A stretch of DNA of 23,046 nucleotides, from NCBI GenBank assembly GCA_903918595.1, contig CAIXFB010000252.1, positions 1 through 23,046 of the forward strand, written 5' to 3'. Position numbers and translations under genes: made by a program. The DNA comes from an uncultured Actinomycetes bacterium. GTDB taxonomy: Bacteria > Actinomycetota > Actinomycetes > S36-B12. A model generated the notes under the pieces. It searched no databases, was not told the origin of the DNA, and worked only from the letters and a program-made list of their open reading frames with translations. Below, piece by piece: positions 1 through 8,486 of the stretch (the first letter of the stretch is position 1; each line of letters starts with the position of its first letter).

Positions 1-284
1 TACTCACCACCGCTGGTTTTGCCGCGACTGTTGAGCCAAACGAGGCGGGAAGTCATCAACTGTGTCAGCACAACTGTCCGGTAGTTGAAGCAGCGAAGGA
101 ATTTCCTGAACTTTGTGAAGCCGAAACCGAAGTGCTGTCTGAAATTCTCGGTCTGCATGTCACCCGGCTTGCCACGCTTGCGCAAGGCGGACACGTCTGC
201 ACCACATTGATCCCCAACCAGAGTTTTTCCACCTCCCCGCAAGAAACAATCCATCGAAATGCAACCCGAAAGGTGTCAGCATGA
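1..284 (+). CDS. sufR: SufR, Fe-S cluster-sensing repressor of the SUF operon (C-terminal part, 5' truncated)
   Basis: This is the C-terminal 93 residues or so of a protein that enters from the left edge, read in the frame whose codons start at position 3 and ending at TGA 282-284. It carries the cysteine-rich SufR tail: a Cys-x3-Cys-Pro motif (codons at 63 and 75), a further Cys 13 codons on (114), and a late Cys in HVCTT (codon at 198). In the SufR family such cysteines hold an Fe-S cluster and the winged-helix N-terminus, outside this window, represses the suf promoter when the cluster is loaded. The stop overlaps the sufB start (ATGA), so it is the first known gene of the operon here and probably autoregulated. 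Its promoter and operator lie to the left of the window. Confidence 0.9.
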   Translation, partial: LTTAGFAATVEPNEAGSHQLCQHNCPVVEAAKEFPELCEAETEVLSEILGLHVTRLATLAQGGHVCTTLIPNQSFSTSPQETIHRNATRKVSA

Positions 285-1702
285 GCACCACGATCCCGGA
301 CCAGGCCGCAACGATCGACTCACTTGGTCGGTACGAGTTCGGCTGGAGTGATCCCGATTCAGCTGGCGCAACCGCTCGTCGCGGCATCAACGAGGAAGTT
401 GTGCGCAACATCTCGGCTCTCAAGGATGAGCCAAAGTGGATGCTCGACTTGCGGCTCAAGGGACTCCGGCTCTTCGAAAAGAAGCCAATGCCGTCGTGGG
501 GTTCAGACCTGTCCGGAATTGATTTCGACAACATCAAATACTTTGTTCGTTCGACGGAGAAGCAGGCAGCAACGTGGGATGACCTGCCCGAAGACATTAA
601 GAACACCTACGACCGCTTGGGCATTCCCGAGGCTGAAAAACAACGCTTAGTCTCAGGCGTCGCTGCGCAATACGAATCCGAAGTTGTCTACCACGCTATT
701 CGTGAAGATCTTCAGGAGCAGGGCGTTCTCTTCCTCGACACAGACACGGGACTACGGGAGCACGAGGACGTTTTCAAGGAGTTCTTTGGCTCGGTTATCC
801 CTGTTGGGGACAACAAATTTGCCGCCTTGAACACGGCAGTGTGGTCTGGTGGCTCATTCATTTACGTGCCGAAGGGTGTTCATGTAGACATCCCTCTTCA
901 GGCGTATTTCCGGATTAACACCGAGAACATGGGCCAGTTCGAGCGAACACTCATCATCGTCGACGAAGGCGCCTATGTGCATTACGTCGAGGGCTGTACG
1001 GCACCGATTTACAGCAGCGATTCGCTTCACTCTGCGGTAGTAGAAATCATTGTGCGTAAGGGTGCTCGGTGCCGTTACACGACAATCCAAAACTGGTCGA
1101 ACAACGTCTACAACCTGGTCACTAAGCGAGCAGTAGCCCAAGAAGGTGCCACGATGGAGTGGGTGGATGGCAACCTTGGATCAAAGGTGACCATGAAGTA
1201 TCCCGCTGTGTGGTTGACGGGCGAGCATGCGAAGGGTGAGACGCTCTCGATCGCATTTGCCGGAGAGGGCCAACATCAAGACGCCGGTGCAAAAATGGTG
1301 CACGCGGCCCCGAACACTTCTTCTAACATCATCTCGAAGTCCGTAGCTCGCGGCGGCGGACGAACCTCGTACCGTGGCTTGGTGCAAATACTTGAAGGTG
1401 CTCACAACTCCAAGAGCACAGTGAAGTGCGATGCACTTCTCGTCGACGACATCAGTCGGTCGGACACATACCCGTATGTGGATGTTCGTGAAGACGATGT
1501 GTCTATGGGCCACGAAGCAACAGTCTCCAAGGTGAGTGAGGATCAGCTCTTCTACCTGATGTCCCGAGGCATGAACGAAGACGAAGCAATGGCAATGATC
1601 GTTCGTGGCTTTGTTGAGCCGATTGCGCGTGAATTGCCAATGGAATATGCACTAGAACTCAACCGGCTCATTGAACTGCAGATGGAAGGTTCAGTGGGAT
1701 GA
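281..1702 (+). CDS. sufB: SufB, Fe-S cluster assembly scaffold subunit
   Basis: SufB of the SufBC2D complex is the scaffold on which sulfur and iron are joined into nascent clusters in the cytosol. The 473-residue length fits the family. The core is well preserved, including the beta-helix section and the C-terminal VKCDALLVDD segment, where Cys383 matches the cysteine family members use for cluster assembly. The helical C-terminus (SEDQLFYLMSRGMNEDEA) is typical of SufB and SufD. The start ATG 281 overlaps the sufR stop and is preceded by a GAAAGG ribosome-binding site at 268-273. The stop overlaps sufD in turn, so the genes are translationally coupled. Confidence 0.97.
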   Translation: MSTTIPDQAATIDSLGRYEFGWSDPDSAGATARRGINEEVVRNISALKDEPKWMLDLRLKGLRLFEKKPMPSWGSDLSGIDFDNIKYFVRSTEKQAATWDDLPEDIKNTYDRLGIPEAEKQRLVSGVAAQYESEVVYHAIREDLQEQGVLFLDTDTGLREHEDVFKEFFGSVIPVGDNKFAALNTAVWSGGSFIYVPKGVHVDIPLQAYFRINTENMGQFERTLIIVDEGAYVHYVEGCTAPIYSSDSLHSAVVEIIVRKGARCRYTTIQNWSNNVYNLVTKRAVAQEGATMEWVDGNLGSKVTMKYPAVWLTGEHAKGETLSIAFAGEGQHQDAGAKMVHAAPNTSSNIISKSVARGGGRTSYRGLVQILEGAHNSKSTVKCDALLVDDISRSDTYPYVDVREDDVSMGHEATVSKVSEDQLFYLMSRGMNEDEAMAMIVRGFVEPIARELPMEYALELNRLIELQMEGSVG

Positions 1703-2847
1703 GTCTCGCCGAAGCCCCACCCCGCGATCACGCACCCGCGGTCCGGTCATTGGATTTTCTTGATTTTTTGGAGCCATCAAATCGTGAAGAGGAGTGGAAG
1801 TTTACGCCTCTAGAACGGGTCAATGGTCTCCTTGAACCAGTTGATACGGCTGTTGGTATCGGTTGGGGATCATCGAGTCCCTATGTCACCGAAGTCGCCA
1901 TAGATGACGCGCGGTTGCACGCATCGTGGACCCCAACTGATCGGGCTGGAGCCGTGGCTCGCGGTGCCGCAACAAGGGCAATCTTGATTGACATTCCCAA
2001 GGAAACCGTCGTTGACGGCTCAGTCATTGTCGATCTGAAAGCGCTAGGTGACGTCAATTACGCACACATCGAGGTTGTGGTCGGTGATTTTTCCTCTGCA
2101 ACGGTTGTCATTCGTCACGACGTTGCGGCTGACGTGCTGGGCAATCTAGTTGTACAGGCGGGTGCCGAAAGCGACGTGAAGGTTCTCTCCGTCATGGATG
2201 GCGAGGCCACTGGTCGACAGATGTGGCAATGGCACACAATTGTTGGGCGAAATGCCACATCCTTTGGTCTTTCAATCGCACTTGGCGGAGAAGTTGTTCG
2301 GATGGTTCCATCTGTCGAGTATTCGGCTCCCGGTGGTAGCGCAGTCATGCTGGGCGCCTTCTTGGCCGATGGCTCCCAGTATCAAGAGCACCGACTCTTT
2401 GTTGATCATGCCCAACCCAACTGCTCGAGTTATGTGGCATACAAAGGTGCACTCGCCGGCGGAACAGCGCACACAGTCTGGGTCGGGGATGTTCTCGTGC
2501 GACGCGCGGCAACGGGCATTGAGACCTACGAAGTGAACAGGAACCTCCTACTTGCCGATGGACCTAGGGCCGATTCAGTTCCCAATCTGGAGCTGGAAAC
2601 GGGTGACATCGTCGCGGCTGGTCACGCCAGTGCAACTGGCCGATTCGATGACGAGCAGTTGTTTTATCTGCAGTCTCGAGGTATTCCGGAGCGGGTAGCC
2701 CGCCAACTCGTCGTGCGTGGTTTTTTTGCGGATGTACTGAGCAAAATTTCTGATGCCGGTCTTCGTAGCGAAATCCTCGGAAGGATTGAACAGCGGCTTG
2801 GCATGGAATCGGTAGGTGCGGTTGACGAGGGTGACCTCAATGGCTGA
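1699..2847 (+). CDS. sufD: SufD, Fe-S cluster assembly subunit
   Basis: This is the SufB paralogue that completes the SufBC2D complex and is implicated in iron entry during cluster assembly. The protein has 382 residues and a divergent N-terminal helical part (EPSNREEEWKFTPLERV, the usual 'eeWKyTpl' start of SufD). It also has a beta-helix domain and the diagnostic C-terminal AAGHASATG motif, where His309 corresponds to the functional SufD histidine near the SufB-SufD interface. The motif is followed by DDEQLFYLQSRGI. ATG 1699 overlaps the sufB stop by 4 nt. The stop lies inside the first codons of the Rieske gene. Confidence 0.96.
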   Translation: MSLAEAPPRDHAPAVRSLDFLDFLEPSNREEEWKFTPLERVNGLLEPVDTAVGIGWGSSSPYVTEVAIDDARLHASWTPTDRAGAVARGAATRAILIDIPKETVVDGSVIVDLKALGDVNYAHIEVVVGDFSSATVVIRHDVAADVLGNLVVQAGAESDVKVLSVMDGEATGRQMWQWHTIVGRNATSFGLSIALGGEVVRMVPSVEYSAPGGSAVMLGAFLADGSQYQEHRLFVDHAQPNCSSYVAYKGALAGGTAHTVWVGDVLVRRAATGIETYEVNRNLLLADGPRADSVPNLELETGDIVAAGHASATGRFDDEQLFYLQSRGIPERVARQLVVRGFFADVLSKISDAGLRSEILGRIEQRLGMESVGAVDEGDLNG

Positions 2848-3217
2848 GCTTATTGATATTGGAAGCGTTGAGGATTTTCCAGTAGGAACTGCAAAGCGCG
2901 TCGCAGTGGGCGATCAAGTGGTGGCCGTAGTTCATGCGATTGAGGGATTGTTTGCCATCGAAGATAGATGTTCACATGCAGATGTGGCGCTCAGTGAGGG
3001 TGAAATTGATGGCTGCACCATCGAATGCTGGCTGCACGGATCTGCTTTTGACCTCACAACGGGTCAACCCCTTTCACTACCGGCTATAACCCCAGTTTTT
3101 GTTTTTCAGGCATTCGTGACTCAGAGTGACGGAGGAGATCGGGTGTTGATCGATCCCAGTCCTGTTGCGCATGCTGAACCAGCACCAGTTCATATTCACT
3201 CGAAGTCAGACCTCTAG
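2840..3217 (+). CDS. Rieske-type [2Fe-2S] ferredoxin of the SUF operon
   Basis: This is a small soluble ferredoxin of 125 residues with the two Rieske motifs, Cys44-x-His46 (RCSHAD) and Cys63-x2-His66 (ECWLHGSAFD), which bind a [2Fe-2S] cluster through two Cys and two His. No signal peptide or membrane anchor is seen, so it should be cytosolic and of the dioxygenase-ferredoxin type. I chose ATG 2840 over ATG 2816 because a GAGGGTG ribosome-binding site (2827-2833) is well spaced to it and because the family starts at about this point. It overlaps the sufD end by 8 nt. A Rieske gene between sufD and sufC is common in actinobacterial SUF operons. An electron-donor role in cluster assembly is plausible but not shown by the sequence. 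Confidence 0.93.
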   Translation: MAELIDIGSVEDFPVGTAKRVAVGDQVVAVVHAIEGLFAIEDRCSHADVALSEGEIDGCTIECWLHGSAFDLTTGQPLSLPAITPVFVFQAFVTQSDGGDRVLIDPSPVAHAEPAPVHIHSKSDL

Positions 3218-3233
3218 AAAAGGAATATCTACA

Positions 3234-3992
3234 ATGTCCGTCCTCAAGATCACAGACCTGCACGCAAGCATTGATACCGAAGCCGGGACGATAGAGATCC
3301 TCCGCGGCGTGAATCTGTCGATCGAGTCTGGCCAAATTCACGCGGTGATGGGTCCGAACGGTTCTGGAAAGTCAACCCTCGCATATGTCATCGCAGGTCA
3401 TCCCAAGTACACCGTCACGTCTGGAAGCATCACACTCGATGGTGAGGATGTCCTCGCCATGACTGTTGACGAGCGCGCTCGTGCAGGGCTCTTTCTCGCC
3501 ATGCAATATCCAGTTGAGATACCCGGAGTAAGCGTCTCGAACTTCCTACGAACTTCAGCGACAGCAGTGCGTGGTGAAGCGCCGAAGCTTCGAACCTGGA
3601 TTGGTGAAGTCAAACAGGCGATGAAAGACCTGCAAATGGATCCGACATTCGCCGAAAGAAATGTCAATGAGGGTTTTTCGGGTGGTGAAAAGAAGCGCCA
3701 CGAAATTCTCCAGATGGCCCTATTGAAGCCAAAATTCGCTGTTTTGGATGAGACGGATTCTGGCCTTGACGTGGATGCCTTAAAGGTTGTCTCTGAAGGG
3801 GTCAATGCATTCCGAGAGACCTCCGATGCTGGAACGCTCTTGATTACGCATTACACGAGGATTCTGAAGTACATCAAGCCTGATTTTGTTCATGTATTTG
3901 TGGACGGGCGGATCGTGGAAAGTGGCGGTCCGGAGTTGGCTAACGTTCTTGAGGCTGACGGTTACGAGCGCTTCACGAACGCATCGGTCTGA
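3234..3992 (+). CDS. sufC: SufC, ATPase subunit of the SufBCD complex
   Basis: This is the ABC-type ATPase that drives conformational change of SufB-SufD during Fe-S assembly; it is not a transporter. In its 252 residues it shows Walker A GPNGSGKST (Lys46), the SufC-specific QYPVEIPGV Q-loop region, the signature FSGGEKKR, and Walker B with the SufC hallmark VLDETDSGLD. The ATG at 3234 follows the Rieske stop by 16 nt and has an AAAAGGA ribosome-binding site at 3218-3223. An upstream in-frame ATG at 3165 would lie inside the Rieske gene and add residues foreign to the family, so it is rejected. Confidence 0.97.
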   Translation: MSVLKITDLHASIDTEAGTIEILRGVNLSIESGQIHAVMGPNGSGKSTLAYVIAGHPKYTVTSGSITLDGEDVLAMTVDERARAGLFLAMQYPVEIPGVSVSNFLRTSATAVRGEAPKLRTWIGEVKQAMKDLQMDPTFAERNVNEGFSGGEKKRHEILQMALLKPKFAVLDETDSGLDVDALKVVSEGVNAFRETSDAGTLLITHYTRILKYIKPDFVHVFVDGRIVESGGPELANVLEADGYERFTNASV

Positions 3993-3997
3993 TTCCT

Positions 3998-5281
3998 ATG
4001 GCTTCGGTACTCGATGTTGCGCGAATCAAAAAGGATTTCCCCATCCTTTCGCGCACAGTCCGTGGGGGACACCCACTGGTGTACCTCGACAGTGCTGCCA
4101 CATCCCAGAAGCCTGAGTGCGTCTTGGATGCAGAACGGACGTTCTACGAGACCTCAAACGCGGCTGTTCACCGTGGAGCGCATCAGTTGGCGGAGGAAGC
4201 AACTCAGGCATATGAGGATGCACGAGCTGCGATTGCTGGGTTTGTCGGAGGTGCACCAGAGGATCTCGTCTTCACGAAGAATGCCACCGAGGGCATCAAT
4301 CTTGTGAGCTACGCGTTCAGTAATGCAACTGCTGAATCGGCCTGGGGAGGGGCTCCGGATCCGCGCTTTATTCTGGCGCCCGGCGACACAATTCTCGTGA
4401 CAGAGATGGAGCACCACGCCAATTTGATCCCTTGGCAGCAAGTGTGCGCACGCACGGGTGCTTCTCTTCGCTGGATCCCACTCACTGAGGATGGGCGACT
4501 CGATCTCACCAATCTTGCATCATTGATTGATTCAACAACCAAGATCGTCTCGGTGGTTCACCAGTCAAACATTCTGGGCACCATAAATCCCGTCCGTCAG
4601 ATCATGGATGCGGCGCATTCCGTTGGCGCTCTGGGCTTAGTTGATGCATGTCAGTCCGTTCCACACATGCCAGTCAATGTTGATGACTTAGGTGCGGATT
4701 TCATCACGTGGAGTGGTCACAAGATGTTGGGGCCAACAGGCATCGGGCTGCTGTGGGGTCGCACCGAGGCTCTCAACGGGATGTCTCCGTTCCTGTCAGG
4801 GGGCTCAATGATTGAGTCTGTATATATGGATCACAGCACTTTCGCCGCGGCGCCAAGTCGATTTGAGGCCGGGGTCCCCATGGTTGCGCAGTCGGTCGGC
4901 TTAGCGCGTGCCGTGGCGTACCTCGATGACCTTGGAATGGATGCAGTTCACGCTCACGAGACCGAATTGACGGCTTACGCGTTGAGCGCTTTGGAACAGG
5001 TGCCTGGCGTGCAGATAATCGGCCCTGCCAACAATGTTGATCGAGGCAGCGCCATCTCCTTCACTGTTGATGGCATACACCCGCACGATGTAGGGCAAAT
5101 CCTCGATAGTGAAGGGGTTGCCGTGCGCGTCGGTCATCACTGTGCCTGGCCAACTTGTCGTCATTTTGGCGTCCCAGCCACAACGCGTATCTCTACCTAT
5201 ATCTACAACGATTCGTCAGACATTGACATTGCCATTGAAGCAATCTCGACAGCACAACGCTACTTTGGAACGAGGGTATGA
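3998..5281 (+). CDS. sufS: SufS, PLP-dependent cysteine desulfurase
   Basis: This enzyme converts cysteine to alanine and captures the sulfur as a persulfide for Fe-S assembly. The 427-residue fold-type I aminotransferase has the group II (SufS/CsdA) landmarks: YLDSAATSQKP near the N-terminus, EMEHHANLIPW, and the PLP lysine Lys242 in WSGHKMLGPTG. The active-site Cys382 is in VRVGHHCAWP, on the short loop typical of SufS, followed by TTRISTYIYN. The start lies 5 nt after the sufC stop with no clear ribosome-binding site, which suggests reinitiation or coupling. Sulfur is expected to go to SufU, encoded next. Confidence 0.96.
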   Translation: MASVLDVARIKKDFPILSRTVRGGHPLVYLDSAATSQKPECVLDAERTFYETSNAAVHRGAHQLAEEATQAYEDARAAIAGFVGGAPEDLVFTKNATEGINLVSYAFSNATAESAWGGAPDPRFILAPGDTILVTEMEHHANLIPWQQVCARTGASLRWIPLTEDGRLDLTNLASLIDSTTKIVSVVHQSNILGTINPVRQIMDAAHSVGALGLVDACQSVPHMPVNVDDLGADFITWSGHKMLGPTGIGLLWGRTEALNGMSPFLSGGSMIESVYMDHSTFAAAPSRFEAGVPMVAQSVGLARAVAYLDDLGMDAVHAHETELTAYALSALEQVPGVQIIGPANNVDRGSAISFTVDGIHPHDVGQILDSEGVAVRVGHHCAWPTCRHFGVPATTRISTYIYNDSSDIDIAIEAISTAQRYFGTRV

Positions 5282-5284
5282 AGT

Positions 5285-5734
5285 ATGAGTGTTGATGCGC
5301 TGTATCAGGAGATAATCCTTGATCACTACAAGCACCCTCGGGGCAAGGGATTGTTGGGAGATTCACTGGCCGAAAGTTTTCAAGTCAATCCAACGTGCGG
5401 AGATGAAGTAACTGTCCAGGTTGCAGGGAGTGCAGCGGATGTACTGATTGGCTATGAAGGTCAAGGTTGTTCGATTTCGCAAGCCAGTGCAAGCGTCATG
5501 AGTGAAATGCTCAATGGGGCTTCCGTTGCAACGATGAAAGAGAAGCGCGATGCGTTCATTGAACTGATGCACGCAAAAGGTCTAGGGGAACCGGACGAAG
5601 AGATACTCGAAGATGGGGTCGCTTTTGCCGGGGTCGCGAAATATCCAGCACGGGTCAAATGTGCGCTTCTTCCTTGGATGGCGCTCCAGGATGCAGCCAT
5701 CAAAGCCGGTCTCATTACAGAGGAGAAATCATGA
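5285..5734 (+). CDS. sufU: SufU, zinc-dependent sulfurtransferase partner of SufS
   Basis: SufU accepts persulfide sulfur from SufS. The 149-residue protein has the three conserved cysteines of the SufU/IscU fold: Cys38 in PTCGDEV (with Asp40), Cys62 in GQGCSISQAS and Cys126 in RVKCALLPW. The roughly 20-residue insertion between the second and third cysteines (around the KEKRDAF helix) separates SufU from scaffold-type IscU, and SufU proteins bind Zn through three Cys and the Asp. ATG 5285 lies 3 nt after sufS, with GAGGG at 5272-5276 as ribosome-binding site. Its stop overlaps the next start. Confidence 0.95.
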   Translation: MSVDALYQEIILDHYKHPRGKGLLGDSLAESFQVNPTCGDEVTVQVAGSAADVLIGYEGQGCSISQASASVMSEMLNGASVATMKEKRDAFIELMHAKGLGEPDEEILEDGVAFAGVAKYPARVKCALLPWMALQDAAIKAGLITEEKS

Positions 5735-6045
5735 CTGTTGCCACCGAAGACGACGTATTTGAAGCTATGAAGGACGTAGTTGACCCAGAATTGGGGATCA
5801 ATGTCGTCGATCTTGGTTTGGTCTATGGCGTGAGTGTTGACGATGCAAACATTGCAACCATCGACATGACGTTGACTTCTGCTGCTTGTCCCTTAACAGA
5901 TGTAATTGAGGACCAAACTCGATCTGCATTGACACCAGTGGTCTCCGATTTCAAGATCAATTGGGTGTGGATGCCGCCTTGGGGTCCGGACAAGATCACC
6001 GACGATGGACGGGACATGCTGCGCAGTCTCGGTTTCAACGTCTGA
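5731..6045 (+). CDS. sufT: SufT-like MIP18/DUF59 protein, Fe-S maturation factor
   Basis: This is a 104-residue DUF59 (MIP18-like) protein. It has DVVDPELGINVVDLGLVYG near the N-terminus and Cys53 in the conserved SAACPLTD motif, followed by the WMPPWGPDKIT segment. SufT proteins help load or deliver Fe-S clusters to target enzymes. The start is ATG 5731, which overlaps the sufU stop and follows an AGGAGA ribosome-binding site. An upstream ATG at 5659 would lie wholly inside sufU. This is the last gene of the coupled SUF run; a 52-nt gap and a possible promoter follow. Confidence 0.93.
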   Translation: MTVATEDDVFEAMKDVVDPELGINVVDLGLVYGVSVDDANIATIDMTLTSAACPLTDVIEDQTRSALTPVVSDFKINWVWMPPWGPDKITDDGRDMLRSLGFNV

Positions 6046-6082
6046 CGCTTCCTCCAAGCACAACCTGCACTTGGGTTCGGCG

Positions 6083-6088
6083 TAGTAT
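6083..6088 (+). promoter_or_regulatory. Possible -10 box (TAGTAT) for the ABC-F gene
   Basis: TAGTAT fits the actinobacterial TANNNT -10 pattern and ends 9 nt before ATG 6098, in the only gap (6046-6097) between sufT and the ABC-F gene. No convincing -35 box is present. A very short or absent leader would follow. The GGGGGC just before the start could also act as a weak ribosome-binding site. Readthrough from the SUF operon remains equally possible. Confidence 0.35.
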
Positions 6089-6097
6089 GGGGGCGCC

Positions 6098-7696
6098 ATG
6101 ATTCATGCCTCTGACGTCACCCTTCGTGCTGGCTCAGAACTCCTGCTCACAGTTGATTCGCTGCGGGTCGATGCGGGGGACCGGATTGGGCTTGTTGGGC
6201 GTAACGGTGCAGGGAAGACCACTCTTACTCGTGTCCTCGCAGAAGAGACGATCCCCGACACTGGGCAGGTACGTAGTACCGGCACTGTTGGTTATCTGCC
6301 GCAGGATCCACGATCGGGTGATCCCGCCGAGATAGCACGAGACAGGATTCTCAGTGCGCGGGGCCTTGGCGAGGTAGTGGCCAGAATGCATCGGGCTAGC
6401 GCAGGAATGGGTGCCTCGGATCCTGTTGAGGCTGAACGGATGGCCAACCGTTATGCGAGAGCGCTGGAAGAGTTTGAGTCTCTCGGGGGATATGCGGTGG
6501 AATCCGAAGCTGCCAGCATCGCCGCGGCTGTGGGGTTGCAAGAACGCATCCTTGAGCAGCCCCTGGGCACACTTTCTGGCGGACAGCGCCGACGAATCGA
6601 ACTAGCAAGAATCCTCTTTAGTGGATCTGATGTTTTGCTCCTAGACGAACCCACAAACCATCTAGATGCTGATTCCATCAGGTGGTTACGCAAGTACTTG
6701 AGTACCTATACCGGTGGCTTCATCATCATCAGTCACGATACCGATCTGCTCACAGACGTCGTTAACAAAGTGTGGTACCTCGATGCCACTCGACATGTCA
6801 TCGATGTGTACTCGATGGGTTGGTCCGCGTACCAACTTGCTCGAGAGACAGATGAGCGTCGACGAAAACGTGAACGTCGCAATGCAGAGCAACAGGCAAG
6901 TGTGCTGCGCAGTCAAGCGGACAAGATGCGTGCCAAAGCGAGCAAAGCGAAAGCTGCACAGTCCATGCTCAAGAGAGCGGATCGGCTTCTTGAGGGCGCC
7001 GATGAAGTTCGGATGCGCGATAAGGTCGCGAAACTTCGGTTCCCAGAACCTCGTCCCTGCGGGAAGGTGCCGTTGATCGGGTCGGAACTCTCCCGTTCGT
7101 ATGGCAGTCTCGAAGTGTTTACGGATGTTGATTTGGCGATCGATCGTGGCAGCAAAGTCGTGATCCTAGGGCTCAATGGCGCCGGGAAAACCACTCTGCT
7201 TCGTGTGCTTGCTGGGATCGACACACCGAACACCGGATCCATCGAACTCGGTCACGGTGCTGTTGTTGGCTACTACGCCCAAGAGCACGAGACGCTCGAT
7301 CCCGTGCGAACCGTGCTTGAAACTATTGCCACTGCGGCGCCGGATCTAGATGACACCAAAAGGCGAACGGTCCTTGGTTCATTCTTGTTTGAGGGCCCGT
7401 CCGTCTACAAGCCGACAGGGGTTCTCTCGGGCGGGGAAAAAACTCGATTGGCGCTTGCTTGCCTTGTGGTCTCAGGGTCCAACGTGCTGCTTCTCGACGA
7501 GCCAACAAATAACCTAGACCCGGCCAGCAGAGCGGAAGTTCTCTCAGCCCTGGCCTCCTACGCAGGAGCGGTAGTCTTGGTGACACATGACCCGGGAGCG
7601 GTATTCGCCTTGAATCCGGAGCGGGTACTCATCCTCCCCGATGGCGATGAGGATCTGTGGAATGACGAGTACGCCGAACTCGTCGAGCTTGCTTAG
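6098..7696 (+). CDS. ABC-F family ATPase (ribosome-associated, no membrane domain)
   Basis: The protein has 532 residues, two ABC ATPase domains and no membrane segments, the layout of the ABC-F family that works at the ribosomal E site. Domain 1 has GRNGAGKTT (Lys40), LSGGQRRR and LLLDEPTNHLD. Domain 2 has GLNGAGKTT (Lys364), LSGGEKTR and LLLDEPTNNLD. A highly basic linker between them (about residues 247-325, rich in Arg, Lys and Ala) matches the P-site tRNA-interaction region. The position next to the SUF operon and a crotonase gene resembles M. tuberculosis Rv1473-Rv1472. Whether it gives antibiotic protection or serves housekeeping translation cannot be told from the sequence. Confidence 0.9.
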   Translation: MIHASDVTLRAGSELLLTVDSLRVDAGDRIGLVGRNGAGKTTLTRVLAEETIPDTGQVRSTGTVGYLPQDPRSGDPAEIARDRILSARGLGEVVARMHRASAGMGASDPVEAERMANRYARALEEFESLGGYAVESEAASIAAAVGLQERILEQPLGTLSGGQRRRIELARILFSGSDVLLLDEPTNHLDADSIRWLRKYLSTYTGGFIIISHDTDLLTDVVNKVWYLDATRHVIDVYSMGWSAYQLARETDERRRKRERRNAEQQASVLRSQADKMRAKASKAKAAQSMLKRADRLLEGADEVRMRDKVAKLRFPEPRPCGKVPLIGSELSRSYGSLEVFTDVDLAIDRGSKVVILGLNGAGKTTLLRVLAGIDTPNTGSIELGHGAVVGYYAQEHETLDPVRTVLETIATAAPDLDDTKRRTVLGSFLFEGPSVYKPTGVLSGGEKTRLALACLVVSGSNVLLLDEPTNNLDPASRAEVLSALASYAGAVVLVTHDPGAVFALNPERVLILPDGDEDLWNDEYAELVELA

Positions 7697-7712
7697 GCAG
7701 GGAGGGGCAATG

Positions 7713-8486
7713 ATGATGGATCTTGCAGAGGCCGGGCTTCTCGTTGACATAGATGCTGACGTTATGACTGTCACGTTGAACAGACCTGAAACTCGAAATT
7801 CTCAAACTCCTCAGATGTGGACGGCCTTCGCGCAGATTTGTGAATCAGTGTCGCTTGATGTTCGCTTCGTGGTGCTACGCGGCGTAGGTGAGGTTTTCTC
7901 ATCAGGACTCGATCGGAGTCTTTTCAACGGATCACAAGCAGGTCAATCTCTTTCGATGATTGCTCAGCAGCCAGAGGCGGATATTCGAGCATTCATTCAG
8001 AATGCACAGGCGGGATTTGCTTGTTGGCGTAACATCGCCCCCACCACGATTGCAGTTGTTCAAGGACCAGCGATTGGTGCGGGCTGGCAATTAGCGATGT
8101 CATGCGACCTGGTCTTAGCAGCACCTACTGCAACATTTTCTCTTCGAGAAACGCGTTTGGGCCTTGTTCCTGATTTAGGTGCCACCGGCAGATTACTTCG
8201 AGCGGTGGGGTACCAGCGCGCTTTTGAAGTGTGCGCCAGCGGCCGAGACGTCAGTGCGGCCGAGGCAGAACGTTGGGGATTTGTGAATCAAGTCTGCTCG
8301 AACCTTGATCAGTCCCTAGCGGCACTCCTTGACGGATTCAGGAATATTCCTGAACAGGCCGTTTCGGAAGTGAAGAGACTTCTTGTTGCAGTTGAAGAGG
8401 GCGCATCCTCTTGGACTGCAGAACAGGATTCCCAGATCCGCAGACTCAGCGATCTGCTCGGCAGTCACGATAGGAACACTCATTGA
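7713..8486 (+). CDS. Enoyl-CoA hydratase/isomerase (crotonase) family protein, EchA12-like
   Basis: This is a crotonase-fold acyl-CoA protein of about 257 residues. The oxyanion-hole segments are visible (VFSSGLDRS and GPAIGAGW). At the two catalytic glutamate positions of mitochondrial enoyl-CoA hydratase it has Gln126 (GAGWQLA) and Glu146 (FSLRETRLG), spaced by the expected 20 residues. One acid is therefore missing and ordinary hydration is doubtful; isomerase, hydrolase or another acyl-CoA chemistry is possible. Three ATGs in a row (7710, 7713, 7716) follow a GGAGGGG ribosome-binding site at 7701-7707; 7713 gives the best spacing but is not certain. The stop overlaps the next gene by 3 nt. 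Synteny suggests Rv1472 (echA12) as counterpart. Confidence 0.85.
   Translation: MMDLAEAGLLVDIDADVMTVTLNRPETRNSQTPQMWTAFAQICESVSLDVRFVVLRGVGEVFSSGLDRSLFNGSQAGQSLSMIAQQPEADIRAFIQNAQAGFACWRNIAPTTIAVVQGPAIGAGWQLAMSCDLVLAAPTATFSLRETRLGLVPDLGATGRLLRAVGYQRAFEVCASGRDVSAAEAERWGFVNQVCSNLDQSLAALLDGFRNIPEQAVSEVKRLLVAVEEGASSWTAEQDSQIRRLSDLLGSHDRNTH

Noticed and set aside
854..1513. Long open frames on the minus strand within sufB
   Set aside because: Codon-structure shadows of sufB; no start context, no domain, and the plus-strand gene is unambiguous.
6055..6075. CCAAG...CTTGG repeat after sufT as a terminator
   Set aside because: Only a 5-bp stem with a loop of more than 10 nt and no T run; expected by chance.
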